From assembly GCA_946478895.1 (NCBI GenBank), contig CAMLDY010000047.1:1-19027 (forward strand): 19,027 nucleotides of DNA. Direction: 5' to 3'. Below the pieces are notes generated by a model. That model worked only from the letters and a program-made list of their open reading frames with translations. It had not been told where the DNA came from and ran no database searches. The position numbers were made by a program, and so were the translations under genes. This document shows, piece after piece, positions 1-7,357 of this stretch (within the stretch, counting starts at the first letter, position 1; each line of letters starts with the position of its first letter). Source of the DNA: an uncultured Gemmatimonadota bacterium (GTDB lineage: Bacteria; Gemmatimonadota; Gemmatimonadetes; Gemmatimonadales; Gemmatimonadaceae).

Positions 1-2
1 AA

Positions 3-338
3 TTCTTCTTTCAGATTCACGATCCGACGACGCGCAATCGTCAGGGCAACGACATCGGTACCAGCTATCGCTCGGCGATTTTCTACACGACCGAAGAACA
101 GCGACGCGTCGCCGAGGACACTATCGCTGACGTCGAGGCTTCCGGTCTTTGGCCGGGCAAGGTCGTTACCGAGGTCGCGCCGGCGGGACCATTCTGGCAG
201 GCGGAGCCCGAGCACCAGGACTACCTGGAAAAATATCCGAACGGATATACCTGCCACTTCGTGCGCCCTGGCTGGGTCCTGCCAAAGCGAGAGCGACGAG
301 TAGCGGACAGCGCGGCGAGTCAGCGCGCCGAAATCTGA
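3..338 (+). CDS. msrA: Peptide-methionine (S)-S-oxide reductase MsrA, 3' part
   Basis: This is the C-terminal 111 residues of MsrA, open at the left edge of the window. MsrA reduces methionine-S-sulfoxide in oxidised proteins back to methionine, recycled by thioredoxin. The family-typical stretch [19 protein letters not shown] is at the start of the visible part, followed by AIFY, and [17 protein letters not shown] lies near the C-terminus. The catalytic GCFW cysteine motif falls outside the window. The protein stops at TGA 336-338 after a short charged tail (about residues 95-111 of the fragment) that is not part of the core fold. The next gene begins 64 bp downstream on the same strand, so the two may be co-transcribed. 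Family assignment is secure; only the 5' end is missing. Confidence 0.93.
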   Translation, partial: FFFQIHDPTTRNRQGNDIGTSYRSAIFYTTEEQRRVAEDTIADVEASGLWPGKVVTEVAPAGPFWQAEPEHQDYLEKYPNGYTCHFVRPGWVLPKRERRVADSAASQRAEI

Positions 339-402
339 CCTCCTCCGCCGCGCGCTCCCACTCGCGACGCCGAGTGAGGCGACAGCCACTGATCGCGCGT
401 TA

Positions 403-906
403 ATGCGCGTTGTGCCGGGGGTTACGATAAGGCGCGCTACACCTGCCGATCTCGCGAGGATCGGCAAGCTCGGCGCGCTCCTCGTGCGAGCCCACCACGA
501 TTTCGACCCTCAGCGGTTCCTCGCGGCTACGTCGAAGACGGAAACCGGTTACGGCTCGTTCCTTGGCAGTCAGCTCGACAAACCGAACGTGGTGATACTC
601 GTCGCGGAGCAGGGTGGAGAAGCGATCGGCTACACCTACGCCGGCGTTGAAGGAACGGATTACATGTCTCTGCGCGGTCCGGCTGGTGTGCTTTACGACA
701 TCGTCGTCGATCCGGAACACCGCGGGCAAGGAGTGGGGCGGGAGCTGCTGGAGGCGACGGTGTCGGCGCTCAAAGCCATGGGCGCCCCACGTGTGGTGCT
801 CTCCACCGCGGAGCGAAACGCTTCCGCGCAGCATTTGTTCGAGAGCTCGGGCTTCCGCCGGACGATGATAGAGATGACTCGGGAGACCGACGCTGATGGT
901 TCTTAG
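403..906 (+). CDS. GNAT-family N-acetyltransferase
   Basis: This 167-residue protein is a single GNAT domain, which moves an acetyl group from acetyl-CoA to an amine. It opens with the usual IRRATPADLARI strand-helix start (residues 9-20). Motif A is LYDIVVDPEHRGQGVGRELL (98-117), with the pyrophosphate-binding R/Q-x-x-G-x-G loop at R107-G112. Motif B follows as NASAQHLFESSGFRR (139-153). The substrate cannot be told from sequence. The ATG at 403 lacks a clear Shine-Dalgarno sequence and sits in a small GC-rich inverted repeat (394-409); GTG 412 is an alternative start that would lose three residues. It follows msrA on the same strand. Confidence 0.88.
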   Translation: MRVVPGVTIRRATPADLARIGKLGALLVRAHHDFDPQRFLAATSKTETGYGSFLGSQLDKPNVVILVAEQGGEAIGYTYAGVEGTDYMSLRGPAGVLYDIVVDPEHRGQGVGRELLEATVSALKAMGAPRVVLSTAERNASAQHLFESSGFRRTMIEMTRETDADGS

Positions 907-957
907 CGAGTCGGGGAAGAATCACCGCTCTACGTCACTTCAGTCGGTCGAATACGT

Positions 958-972
958 AACTATTACGTAGTT
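958..972. promoter_or_regulatory. Inverted repeat upstream of the hydrolase lipoprotein gene
   Basis: In the 126-bp gap between the GNAT gene and the hydrolase, AACTA (958-962) and TAGTT (968-972) form a short inverted repeat around TTACG. The palindromic hexamer TACGTA also occurs at 953-958, and TTACGTAG at 963-970 repeats most of it. The AT-rich cluster in a GC-rich background could be part of a promoter or operator. No partner protein can be named. Confidence 0.3.
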
Positions 973-1032
973 GCGCCCAACAAGAGTTGGATAGCATGGC
1001 GTCGCACGACTCACCTTCTCTGCGAGGACTCC

Positions 1033-2328
1033 ATGCGACGCACCACCCTTCCTCTGATCGTCGGCGCAATTCTGACGGCAGTTTCCTGCACCGACCAATC
1101 GCCGACCGCGCCGTCGGTAACCGGTCTGAACGCCAGCCGAGTGACCACCACCCCCGGTACTGGACCGTGGGCGAGGGTGGTCGAGGGCGAGACCGGACCG
1201 GGCTCGCTCTACGCGCTCTACATCCCCGCCAACTGGAATGGTGACGCGGTCTACTACGCTCACGGCATCAGACCGCCCGAGCCGTACGCCCCGATCTCGC
1301 TCGATGATCAGGACAACTTCTTCGCGGTTCGCGATGCACTCGGAGCGCTGGGCTACGCTTTCGCATATTCCAGCTTTTCCGAGAACGGCCTCGCCGTAAA
1401 AGACGGCGCACAACGGACCCACCAGCTGCGTGGGCTGCTCGTGTCGCAGCTTCCGACCGCTCCTAGACGGAGTTACCTGACGGGATACTCCCTCGGTGCG
1501 CTCTCGGCGCTGGAGCTTGGTGAGCGGTTCCCAACCCAGTACAACGGCGTACTCACGATGTGCGGCATGGTCGGCGGAACTCCGCTCGAGCTACAATACG
1601 TCGGGGACGTCCGCGCGCTGTTCGACTACTACTATCCGAACGTCATGCCAGGCGACGTGATTGGGGTCCCATCGCCGCCGCTCACGCCGGCTGAAGTGCA
1701 GGCGCGCGTGATCGCGGCGATTACTCCGACGCCGGCGAACCCAGGCGCGACGCTTGGCTTATTCGCGATCGCCAGCACCGCGCAGACGCCGCTCGCCTAC
1801 GCGCCAGTCGGGAGTCTGGGTGATCCATCGAGCCCGGCATTCCAGTCGCTGGTCGGATCGCTGGTGACCGCGTTGTACTATCAGCTGCTCGGCACGCCCG
1901 ATGTTCTTGGCCGCACTCACGGTCACTCCCCCTACGCGAACCGGAATGCGACGTACACGTTCGGAACGCTCGCCAGTCCGTCACCGGCTCTCGAGCCGGT
2001 CATCAGGGCGATGATTGCGGGGTCCAACGCCGGGGTCAAGCGCTACGACACCACGCCCGACGCGGTCAACTATCTGGACCACAACTACGTGCCGGACGGC
2101 AACCTGCAGATTCCGGTCGTTAGCGTGCACAACATGTTCGATCCGCTGGTGCCGGCATTTCACGAGCAGGCGCTTGCCGCCGCCGCAACGGGCGCCGGCA
2201 GCGCGGCAAATCTGCTTCAGCGCGCCGTGCCTGCGTACGGTCACTGCACCTTCAGCACCGCGCTGGTGGTGAGCTCGTTTCAGACGCTTGTCGACTGGGT
2301 CACCACCGGCGTGAAGCCGGGGAGCTGA
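1033..2328 (+). CDS. Alpha/beta-hydrolase lipoprotein
   Basis: This 431-residue protein is probably exported and lipid-anchored. It has a basic start (MRRTT), a hydrophobic stretch and a lipobox-like AVSC with Cys19, followed by a Ser/Thr/Pro-rich linker to about residue 45. The rest looks like an alpha/beta-hydrolase. GYSLGA (151-156) is the nucleophile elbow with Ser153. YYAHG (74-78) resembles the oxyanion-hole HG motif. FDPLVP (369-374) supplies Asp370, and YGHC (402-405) supplies His404, in the spacing expected for a Ser-Asp-His triad. It may be an esterase or peptidase; the substrate is unknown. The ATG at 1033 is preceded by GAGGA (1024-1028). The gene is monocistronic as far as can be seen and ends before a strong hairpin. 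Confidence 0.82.
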   Translation: MRRTTLPLIVGAILTAVSCTDQSPTAPSVTGLNASRVTTTPGTGPWARVVEGETGPGSLYALYIPANWNGDAVYYAHGIRPPEPYAPISLDDQDNFFAVRDALGALGYAFAYSSFSENGLAVKDGAQRTHQLRGLLVSQLPTAPRRSYLTGYSLGALSALELGERFPTQYNGVLTMCGMVGGTPLELQYVGDVRALFDYYYPNVMPGDVIGVPSPPLTPAEVQARVIAAITPTPANPGATLGLFAIASTAQTPLAYAPVGSLGDPSSPAFQSLVGSLVTALYYQLLGTPDVLGRTHGHSPYANRNATYTFGTLASPSPALEPVIRAMIAGSNAGVKRYDTTPDAVNYLDHNYVPDGNLQIPVVSVHNMFDPLVPAFHEQALAAAATGAGSAANLLQRAVPAYGHCTFSTALVVSSFQTLVDWVTTGVKPGS

Positions 2329-2362
2329 TTCAACCCGAGCTGATTAACGGGGTTGGTCGTGG

Positions 2363-2396
2363 GCGATCGCCGTCTCGAAAATCGAGCGGCGGTCGC
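2363..2396. terminator. Hairpin between convergent genes
   Basis: A long stem is formed by 2363-2378 and 2382-2396 around an AAA loop. The inner five pairs are perfect (CTCGA / TCGAG); the outer part has one G-T wobble and one bulged base. It lies between the stop of the + strand hydrolase (2328) and the stop of the - strand kinase (2429), where a bidirectional terminator is expected. There is no U-tract on either side, so it is not a classic intrinsic terminator and may instead protect 3' ends. Confidence 0.55.
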
Positions 2397-2428
2397 TCGC
2401 GACGTTCATGGGTGCGGAGTGGTGCAGG

Positions 2429-4504
2429 CTAGGCTGCGGCGCGGGCGTTCTCTTCGGTCGGGCGCGGCAGCACCAGCGTAAAAGTCGATCCTTCGCCCAC
2501 CTTGCTGGTTGCGGTGATGTCGCCGCCCATGCCGCGCGCCAAATCCCGACTTATCGCGAGGCCGAGACCGGTCCCCTCGTTGGGCTGCGTAAAGCCACGG
2601 CCAACCTGCACGAACGGCTCGAAGACGCGCTCCAGCTCCGCTTCGGGAATGCCGATCCCCGTGTCGCGCACCGAGAGTGCGATCTGTTTGGGGCCGCGCA
2701 GCTCGCAGCGCAGCGTCACAGAACCTTTGGCAGTGAACTTGACTGCATTCGAGAGCAGATTCAGCAAGACCTGTTCGGTTTTCGCGCGGTCTGCCCACAC
2801 GACCGCGCCTGCCGGGCATTCGACCACGACGAAATCGATCGACTTGGCGGCCGCCTGTGGGGCAATCATCTGGCGCGCCGCTTCCATTACATCAGTGACC
2901 GGCACCGCGGCGAAGTCGAAATGCATTTGACCAGCCTCGACGCGCGAAAAATTCAGGATGTCGTTGATGATTCCGAGGAGATGTTGCTGGCTCCGCTTGA
3001 TGCGCTCGAGATCTTCTTGTTGCTCCCTGGTTACCGGTCCGCGAACTCCCATCGCGATGAGGTCGGCGTAGCCGGCGATGGCGTTGAGCGGAGTGCGCAA
3101 CTCGTGGGACATCGCGGCGAGAAATTGGCTCTTGGCGCGATTCGCTTCGTCGGCACGCGCCCGCGCAGTGCGTTCGGCCTGATAAAGACTTGCTCGCTCG
3201 AGCGCCTGCGCCGCCTGTTGGGTGAATGCCTCGGCGAATTGAATGGTGTCTTCGGTCAGCGGGGTGTGGTCGTCGAAATGCAGTGCCACGGCGCCGACCA
3301 TTCGTCCCTGATCGGCGAGCGGAAGAACTACGCTGGCGCTGAAGGGAGCGAGAATGGCGGACACGGCCGGGAACTCCCGATCGCGCTCTTCACGGGTGCG
3401 ACAAATCACCGGTTGTCGGGTGTGCAGCGCTTTTCCCATCGGAATATGTGAGTCGACGCGCATCGAGCGCCCGCTGGCGGGGAGGTTGGGGTAGCCCCCA
3501 TCGCCAATGAGCGTGACTGTCTGTTCGGATTCATCGAGAATGCCCACCGCGCCGGCGGCTGCGCCGACAGCCGGAATGCCATGGTCGACGATCACTCGAG
3601 CGATAGCTTCGGGGGTGTGCGCCGCCGACATCGCGGCGGTCAGGTTCTGCAGCGTTTCCGCCCGCGTTCGCACAACCTCCGCGATCTGCCGGGCGCCTTC
3701 CTTCTCAGCCGCGGCGCGCGCCGCCTCGAGCTCACGCTCGTGCGCTGCTTTGCGCTCGGTCAGATCACGGGTGACCTTGGCGAATCCGGCGAGCTCGCCG
3801 GATTCGTTGCGCAGCGCGGTGATGACCACGCTCGCCCAGAACCGCGAGCCATCCTTGCGCAGGCGCCAGCCTTCTTCCTCGTAGACTCCCGTTGATTTTG
3901 CGATCTCGAGCTCGCGCTCCGGCTTGCGTGACTCGATGTCTTCGCTGGGATAAAAAATCGAGAAGTGCTTGCCGATGATTTCATCGGCTGTGTAGCCTTT
4001 GATGCGCTTTGCGCCGTCGTTCCAGGTCGTGATGTGACCGGTAGGGTCGAGCATGAAGATCGCGTAGTCCTTGACGCCCTGGACAAGCAGACGAAAGCGT
4101 TCCTCACTCGCGCGGAGCGCTTCTTCTGCCCGCCTTCGCTCGCTGAGGTCGCGGGTGACTTTGGCGAACCCAACCAGCTTTCCCGTCGGGTCGTGGAGCG
4201 CCGTGATGACGACGTTGGCCCAGAACAGTGAGCCGTCTTTCCTGACGCGCCAGCCCTCGTCCTCGAACCGGCCTACCCGAGCCGCTTCGCGCAGCTCGTA
4301 TTGAGGAAAGCCCTCCTCGACCCGCTCGCGTGGATAAAAAATGGAGAAGTGCTTTCCGATGACCTCGTCGGCGGTGTAGCCCTTGAATCGTTGGGCGCCG
4401 GGGTTCCAGCTGAGGATGTAGCCATCGGGGTCGAGCGCGAAGATCGCGTATTCATCGACGCTCTCGATGAGAAGCCGGTGAAGGTCACCGGGTGCGGTCG
4501 CCAC
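2429..4504 (-). CDS. Soluble PAS-PAS-GAF sensor histidine kinase
   Basis: With GTG 4504 as start, the protein has 691 residues and no membrane segment, so it senses inside the cell. PAS1 covers about residues 9-121 and PAS2 136-251. They resemble each other closely, sharing GYTADE-IIGKHFSIFYP and GFAKVTRDL. A charged helix (251-286) leads into a GAF domain (286-441). The HisKA motif MSHELRTPLNAI follows with phospho-acceptor His467. The ATPase domain shows the N box NLLSNAVKF (Asn586), the G1 box DTGIGI (Asp614) and the G2 box GTGLGL. No response regulator adjoins it. The frame stays open upstream to 4801, but there it only shadows the MEDS gene in another frame. The start is uncertain: GTG 4504 or TTG 4507, just past the MEDS stop at 4512-4514, implying translational coupling or a frameshifted single gene. 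Confidence 0.9.
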   Translation of the reverse strand: MATAPGDLHRLLIESVDEYAIFALDPDGYILSWNPGAQRFKGYTADEVIGKHFSIFYPRERVEEGFPQYELREAARVGRFEDEGWRVRKDGSLFWANVVITALHDPTGKLVGFAKVTRDLSERRRAEEALRASEERFRLLVQGVKDYAIFMLDPTGHITTWNDGAKRIKGYTADEIIGKHFSIFYPSEDIESRKPERELEIAKSTGVYEEEGWRLRKDGSRFWASVVITALRNESGELAGFAKVTRDLTERKAAHERELEAARAAAEKEGARQIAEVVRTRAETLQNLTAAMSAAHTPEAIARVIVDHGIPAVGAAAGAVGILDESEQTVTLIGDGGYPNLPASGRSMRVDSHIPMGKALHTRQPVICRTREERDREFPAVSAILAPFSASVVLPLADQGRMVGAVALHFDDHTPLTEDTIQFAEAFTQQAAQALERASLYQAERTARARADEANRAKSQFLAAMSHELRTPLNAIAGYADLIAMGVRGPVTREQQEDLERIKRSQQHLLGIINDILNFSRVEAGQMHFDFAAVPVTDVMEAARQMIAPQAAAKSIDFVVVECPAGAVVWADRAKTEQVLLNLLSNAVKFTAKGSVTLRCELRGPKQIALSVRDTGIGIPEAELERVFEPFVQVGRGFTQPNEGTGLGLAISRDLARGMGGDITATSKVGEGSTFTLVLPRPTEENARAAA

Positions 4505-4511
4505 CAATTGC

Positions 4512-5141
4512 CTACGCGACGTACTTCTCTTCTGCCTCGATGGGCAGGGCGGCGCGGTGATGATTGCAAATGCGCCTGAACGCGTCGATGCCGGACTCGT
4601 GCAGAAAATCGTCGATGCAGTAGCTGCAGAGCAGGGAGTACTTGTAGTGATTCGCCAGCTCATTCCACAGCTGCTCGAGGAGGATCGCACCTTCTGTGTT
4701 GCCATCCTTGTACAACAGATCGACCATCTCGCCGTAGGCGCGCACGACGAGGTAATAGCGCTTCTCCACCAATCGCTCGAAAACACTGCCGACGGTTGCA
4801 TAGAAAAGCTCGCGATTTGGGGTCGAGCTCTCCATGAACGCGTTCAAGGTCTCCCGGGCGTCGAGCCAGATCGAAAGCTGGCCGCTGTAAAGCTTGTCCG
4901 GGTCGAGACCCCGCCTCTGCAGTTCCTCCACCAACGCGCGTCGGTGCGCCTCGGTGACTATCGCGATTATCGGCTGGCCTGCTCGAATTCCGTCGCCAAG
5001 AAATCCGGCGACGCTCTCGATGAGGTAGTCGTCGGTGCGGTAGAACTGGACGTCATGTCCCTCGATCCCCGGCGGAGTGCAGCCGAGCTCGCACGAAGTT
5101 TCGGCGATGGATTTCGCGAGGTGGATAAGGGATTCCTGCAT
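4512..5141 (-). CDS. MEDS-domain sensory protein
   Basis: This 209-residue protein is essentially one MEDS domain (methanogen/methylotroph DcmR sensory domain), a family predicted to sense small molecules and often fused to histidine kinases or regulators. Typical elements are GHDVQFYRTDDYL (28-40) with the conserved His29, the GIRAGQPIIAIVTEAH stretch (51-66), the RAYGEMVDLLYKDGN motif (134-148) and LLEQLWNELA (154-163). Two cysteines sit in LLCSYC (170-175). ATG 5141 was chosen because GGAGGT lies five bases before it (complement of 5147-5152); the frame extends to 5366, but that part has no MEDS similarity. It is the first gene of a two-gene unit with the kinase 7 bp downstream. The likely role is to pass a signal to that kinase (inference). 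The ligand is unknown. Confidence 0.85.
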   Translation of the reverse strand: MQESLIHLAKSIAETSCELGCTPPGIEGHDVQFYRTDDYLIESVAGFLGDGIRAGQPIIAIVTEAHRRALVEELQRRGLDPDKLYSGQLSIWLDARETLNAFMESSTPNRELFYATVGSVFERLVEKRYYLVVRAYGEMVDLLYKDGNTEGAILLEQLWNELANHYKYSLLCSYCIDDFLHESGIDAFRRICNHHRAALPIEAEEKYVA

Positions 5142-5438
5142 TGCGGACCTCCAAAGAGCAACAGCGAACGCCAGCCTCGAGTAAGTATGGCCGGACTGGG
5201 AACTGCGGAATTGGCCGCTCTCACCGGAATCGGCGAGCGGATCGGCCGCTTGGCTACAGCCTCCAGCGATTGTTTTGCAAGGAACGGTCCGGTTTTCCCC
5301 TACGAGCATGATCGGGAAATCCGGATAGAGGTCGTCGCGGGTCCCAGTTAAGTATGTAACGGACACTGGCGCCGTGTCGAGTTGAGAGCGACACTATGCG
5401 ACCCACCCTTCTTTCAACGCCTTAACCGAGGAGGGCCC
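5142..5438. promoter_or_regulatory. Divergent control region between MEDS and lipoprotein genes
   Basis: This 297-bp gap separates two divergently transcribed units and must hold both promoters. It contains three alternating copies of one half-site: GACAC at 5362-5366, GTGTC at 5374-5378 and GACAC at 5390-5394. The second and third form an inverted repeat of six-base arms (GTGTCG 5374-5379, CGACAC 5389-5394) with a nine-base spacer. Just left of them, GTTA-six bases-TAAC (5347-5360) is another short dyad. I could not assign -35/-10 boxes with confidence. The Shine-Dalgarno sequences GGAGGT (MEDS side) and GAGGAGGG (5428-5435, lipoprotein side) mark its ends. Confidence 0.5.
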
Positions 5439-5957
5439 GTGAAAACAATTCAGCTCTGGGTCGGCGTCGCCGGCGCGACGGCCGCGCTGGCTTGTGCGTC
5501 GAAGCCGACGCCGATCTCAGTCGCCGGTGATTCGAGCGACCGCGCTTCGTTGGCAGGAAAGTGGGTGGGAGAATACTCCAGCCCCTCAACCGGAAGGTCC
5601 GGTAGCATCGTATTCAATCTTTCGCCTTCCGGCGACGCTGCCAATGGAGACGTGGTGATGGTTCCGCGGGGCTACGGACGCGCGCTGCAACCCTACAACG
5701 TCGGCAATCCCGCGTCTGGCGCCGGGGTACAGAACACCACCCCATCTCAAGTGCTCACTATAAAGCTCGTTCGCGTGAGCGGCGACACGGTGAGCGGCGT
5801 GCTTGACGCCTACCGCGATCCCGAATGCGATTGTCCCGTCCAGACCACGTTTGTCGGCCGTCTCAGCGGCGACACCATCGATGGAACATTCTCCACCACC
5901 GGTCGCCCGGCGGCTGGCCCACAGACGGGAACCTGGCGAGTAAAGCGCTCCGGATAG
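5439..5957 (+). CDS. Small beta-rich lipoprotein of unknown function
   Basis: I do not recognise the family. With GTG 5439 as start the protein has 172 residues. That start is preferred because GAGGAGGG (5428-5435) lies just upstream and it gives a proper export signal: MKTIQLWVGVAGATAALAC, with Cys19 as the likely lipidated residue. The ATG at 5382 would add 19 residues that spoil the signal. The mature part starts with LAGKWVGEYSS and continues with alternating short hydrophobic strands (IVFNLSPSG, LTIKLVRVSGDTVSGVLD, FVGRLSGDTIDGTFS), ending in TGTWRVKRSG. This resembles a small beta-barrel or lipocalin-like fold in which G-x-W and S-G-D-T repeats mark strand ends. Two cysteines sit in PECDCP. 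The amidohydrolase gene follows after 11 bp, so the two are probably one operon. Confidence 0.72.
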   Translation: MKTIQLWVGVAGATAALACASKPTPISVAGDSSDRASLAGKWVGEYSSPSTGRSGSIVFNLSPSGDAANGDVVMVPRGYGRALQPYNVGNPASGAGVQNTTPSQVLTIKLVRVSGDTVSGVLDAYRDPECDCPVQTTFVGRLSGDTIDGTFSTTGRPAAGPQTGTWRVKRSG

Positions 5958-5968
5958 CTCGGTGGGCG

Positions 5969-7357
5969 ATGGCGCTGGGACTCCTCACTGGCTGCACCGC
6001 CGGGGGTCCCAGCGCCATCGCCATCACCCACGTTGCGGTTGTCGACGTGGTAACGGGCGACGTCCACTCAGATAACACGGTGCTCGTCAGCGGCAACCGG
6101 ATCACCTACGCCGGTCCGGCCGCATCGGCGAGCATCCCGCGCGGCGCGCGCACCATCGATGGACGCGGCAAGTTCCTCATCCCGGGCCTCTGGGACATGC
6201 ACGTCCACGCGTTCCCCTACCTGTTCTCCGATTTCGCGGGTCCACTGATGATCGCCAATGGCGTCACCGGCGCGCGCGAGATGGGCTACTACGTGGACAC
6301 GACGCTTCGCTGGAAGGCGGATATCGCCGCCGGGCGTGAAGTCGGGCCGCGGCTCATCGCGGGAGTCAGGGTCGATGGGCCAGGCAAAGCCCGTTTCGTG
6401 AGTCACGTCGTTACCGAAGAAGACGGTGTGCGCGCGGTCGATACCCTGGCGCGCAGGAAAGACCGCTCGTCCCGCGCCGATTTCATCAAGACGTACTCGT
6501 GGATCCCGAGACCGGCCTACTTCGCCATCGCCAGCGAGTCAAAGAAGCTCGGCGTTCCGTTCGCGGGCCACGTGCCATACTCGGTCAGCGTCGTGGAAGC
6601 GTCGAACGCCGGGCAGCGCAGCCTCGAGCACGAAGACGACTTGATGCGCGCTTGCACGTCGAAGGAGAGTTTCCTGCGCGCCCGGTTTGCCGACAGTGCG
6701 AACGTGAATACCGGCAGGCTGCTCGCCGAGATGAGAACCCAGGCCCCGGTCATTCGCGCAGCGTATGATCCAGGGCACTGCCGCGAGGTGATTGCGACGC
6801 TGGTGCGCAACCACACCTGGGTAACGCCGACGCTGGTGTTCTACCAGCCATACGTGCACGACTTCGACAGCGCGGGGACGCATCCCGAATGGGCGCGCTA
6901 TGTGCCCGGCCTGGTGCAGGGCGGTTGGCTGCAGCGGAGGCCGGCGATACAGCCGGGCGACTCGATCATGATCCGGAGTTATTTCAGCTTCGACCTCACC
7001 CGGCAGCTGCACGACGCTGGAGTGAAGCTGCTCGCCGGCACCGACGCGTCGCAGCCGTTCGTGTATCCGGGATTCAGCCTGCACGAGGAGCTTCAGCTGC
7101 TCGTCCGCTCGGGACTCAGCCCGCTCGAGGCGCTCCGCACCGCCACCTACAACCCCGCCGAATACTTTTCTGCCACCGACTCCCTCGGAACGGTCGCGAA
7201 AGGAAAAGTGGCCGACATGGTCCTGCTCGACGCCAATCCGCTCGTCGATATTGGAAATACGCGTCGGATTGCGGCGATTATCGCGAACGGCCGTCTCTTC
7301 GACTCAACGGCTCGAGCGCACCTCCTCACCGGGGTCCAATCGGCGCTCAAACACTAG
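5969..7357 (+). CDS. Metal-dependent amidohydrolase lipoprotein (imidazolonepropionase-like)
   Basis: This is a member of the amidohydrolase superfamily (TIM-barrel, metal-dependent hydrolases of C-N bonds). Counting from ATG 5969 (462 residues), the metal-binding HxH is in GLWDMHVHA (His78, His80). A lysine candidate is Lys174 in FIKTYSW, further metal-site histidines are His201 (FAGHVPY) and His221 (SLEHEDD), and the catalytic aspartate is Asp359 (LLAGTDAS). The C-terminal GTVAKGKVADMVLLDANPL closes the beta-sandwich typical of the family. LLTGC gives a perfect lipobox at Cys9, but the n-region is then very short and uncharged. CTG 5933 would give a normal basic signal peptide (ASKALRIARWAMALG), so the true start may be there. 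It follows the small lipoprotein gene by 11 bp. The substrate is unknown. Confidence 0.87.
   Translation: MALGLLTGCTAGGPSAIAITHVAVVDVVTGDVHSDNTVLVSGNRITYAGPAASASIPRGARTIDGRGKFLIPGLWDMHVHAFPYLFSDFAGPLMIANGVTGAREMGYYVDTTLRWKADIAAGREVGPRLIAGVRVDGPGKARFVSHVVTEEDGVRAVDTLARRKDRSSRADFIKTYSWIPRPAYFAIASESKKLGVPFAGHVPYSVSVVEASNAGQRSLEHEDDLMRACTSKESFLRARFADSANVNTGRLLAEMRTQAPVIRAAYDPGHCREVIATLVRNHTWVTPTLVFYQPYVHDFDSAGTHPEWARYVPGLVQGGWLQRRPAIQPGDSIMIRSYFSFDLTRQLHDAGVKLLAGTDASQPFVYPGFSLHEELQLLVRSGLSPLEALRTATYNPAEYFSATDSLGTVAKGKVADMVLLDANPLVDIGNTRRIAAIIANGRLFDSTARAHLLTGVQSALKH

Noticed and set aside
2408..3451. Open frame of 347 codons on the + strand
   Set aside because: It is antisense to the PAS-PAS-GAF kinase, shows no family motif, and is explained by high GC codon bias of the real gene.
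4505..4801. N-terminal extension of the PAS kinase to ATG 4801
   Set aside because: These residues are an out-of-frame reading of the MEDS gene, rich in Ser/Cys/Thr with no domain character.
4557..5351. Open frame of 264 codons on the + strand
   Set aside because: It lies antisense to the MEDS gene, which has clear domain motifs and a Shine-Dalgarno sequence.
5142..5366. N-terminal extension of the MEDS protein to 5366
   Set aside because: The extra 75 residues have no similarity to the domain, and ATG 5141 has an ideal GGAGGT five bases upstream.
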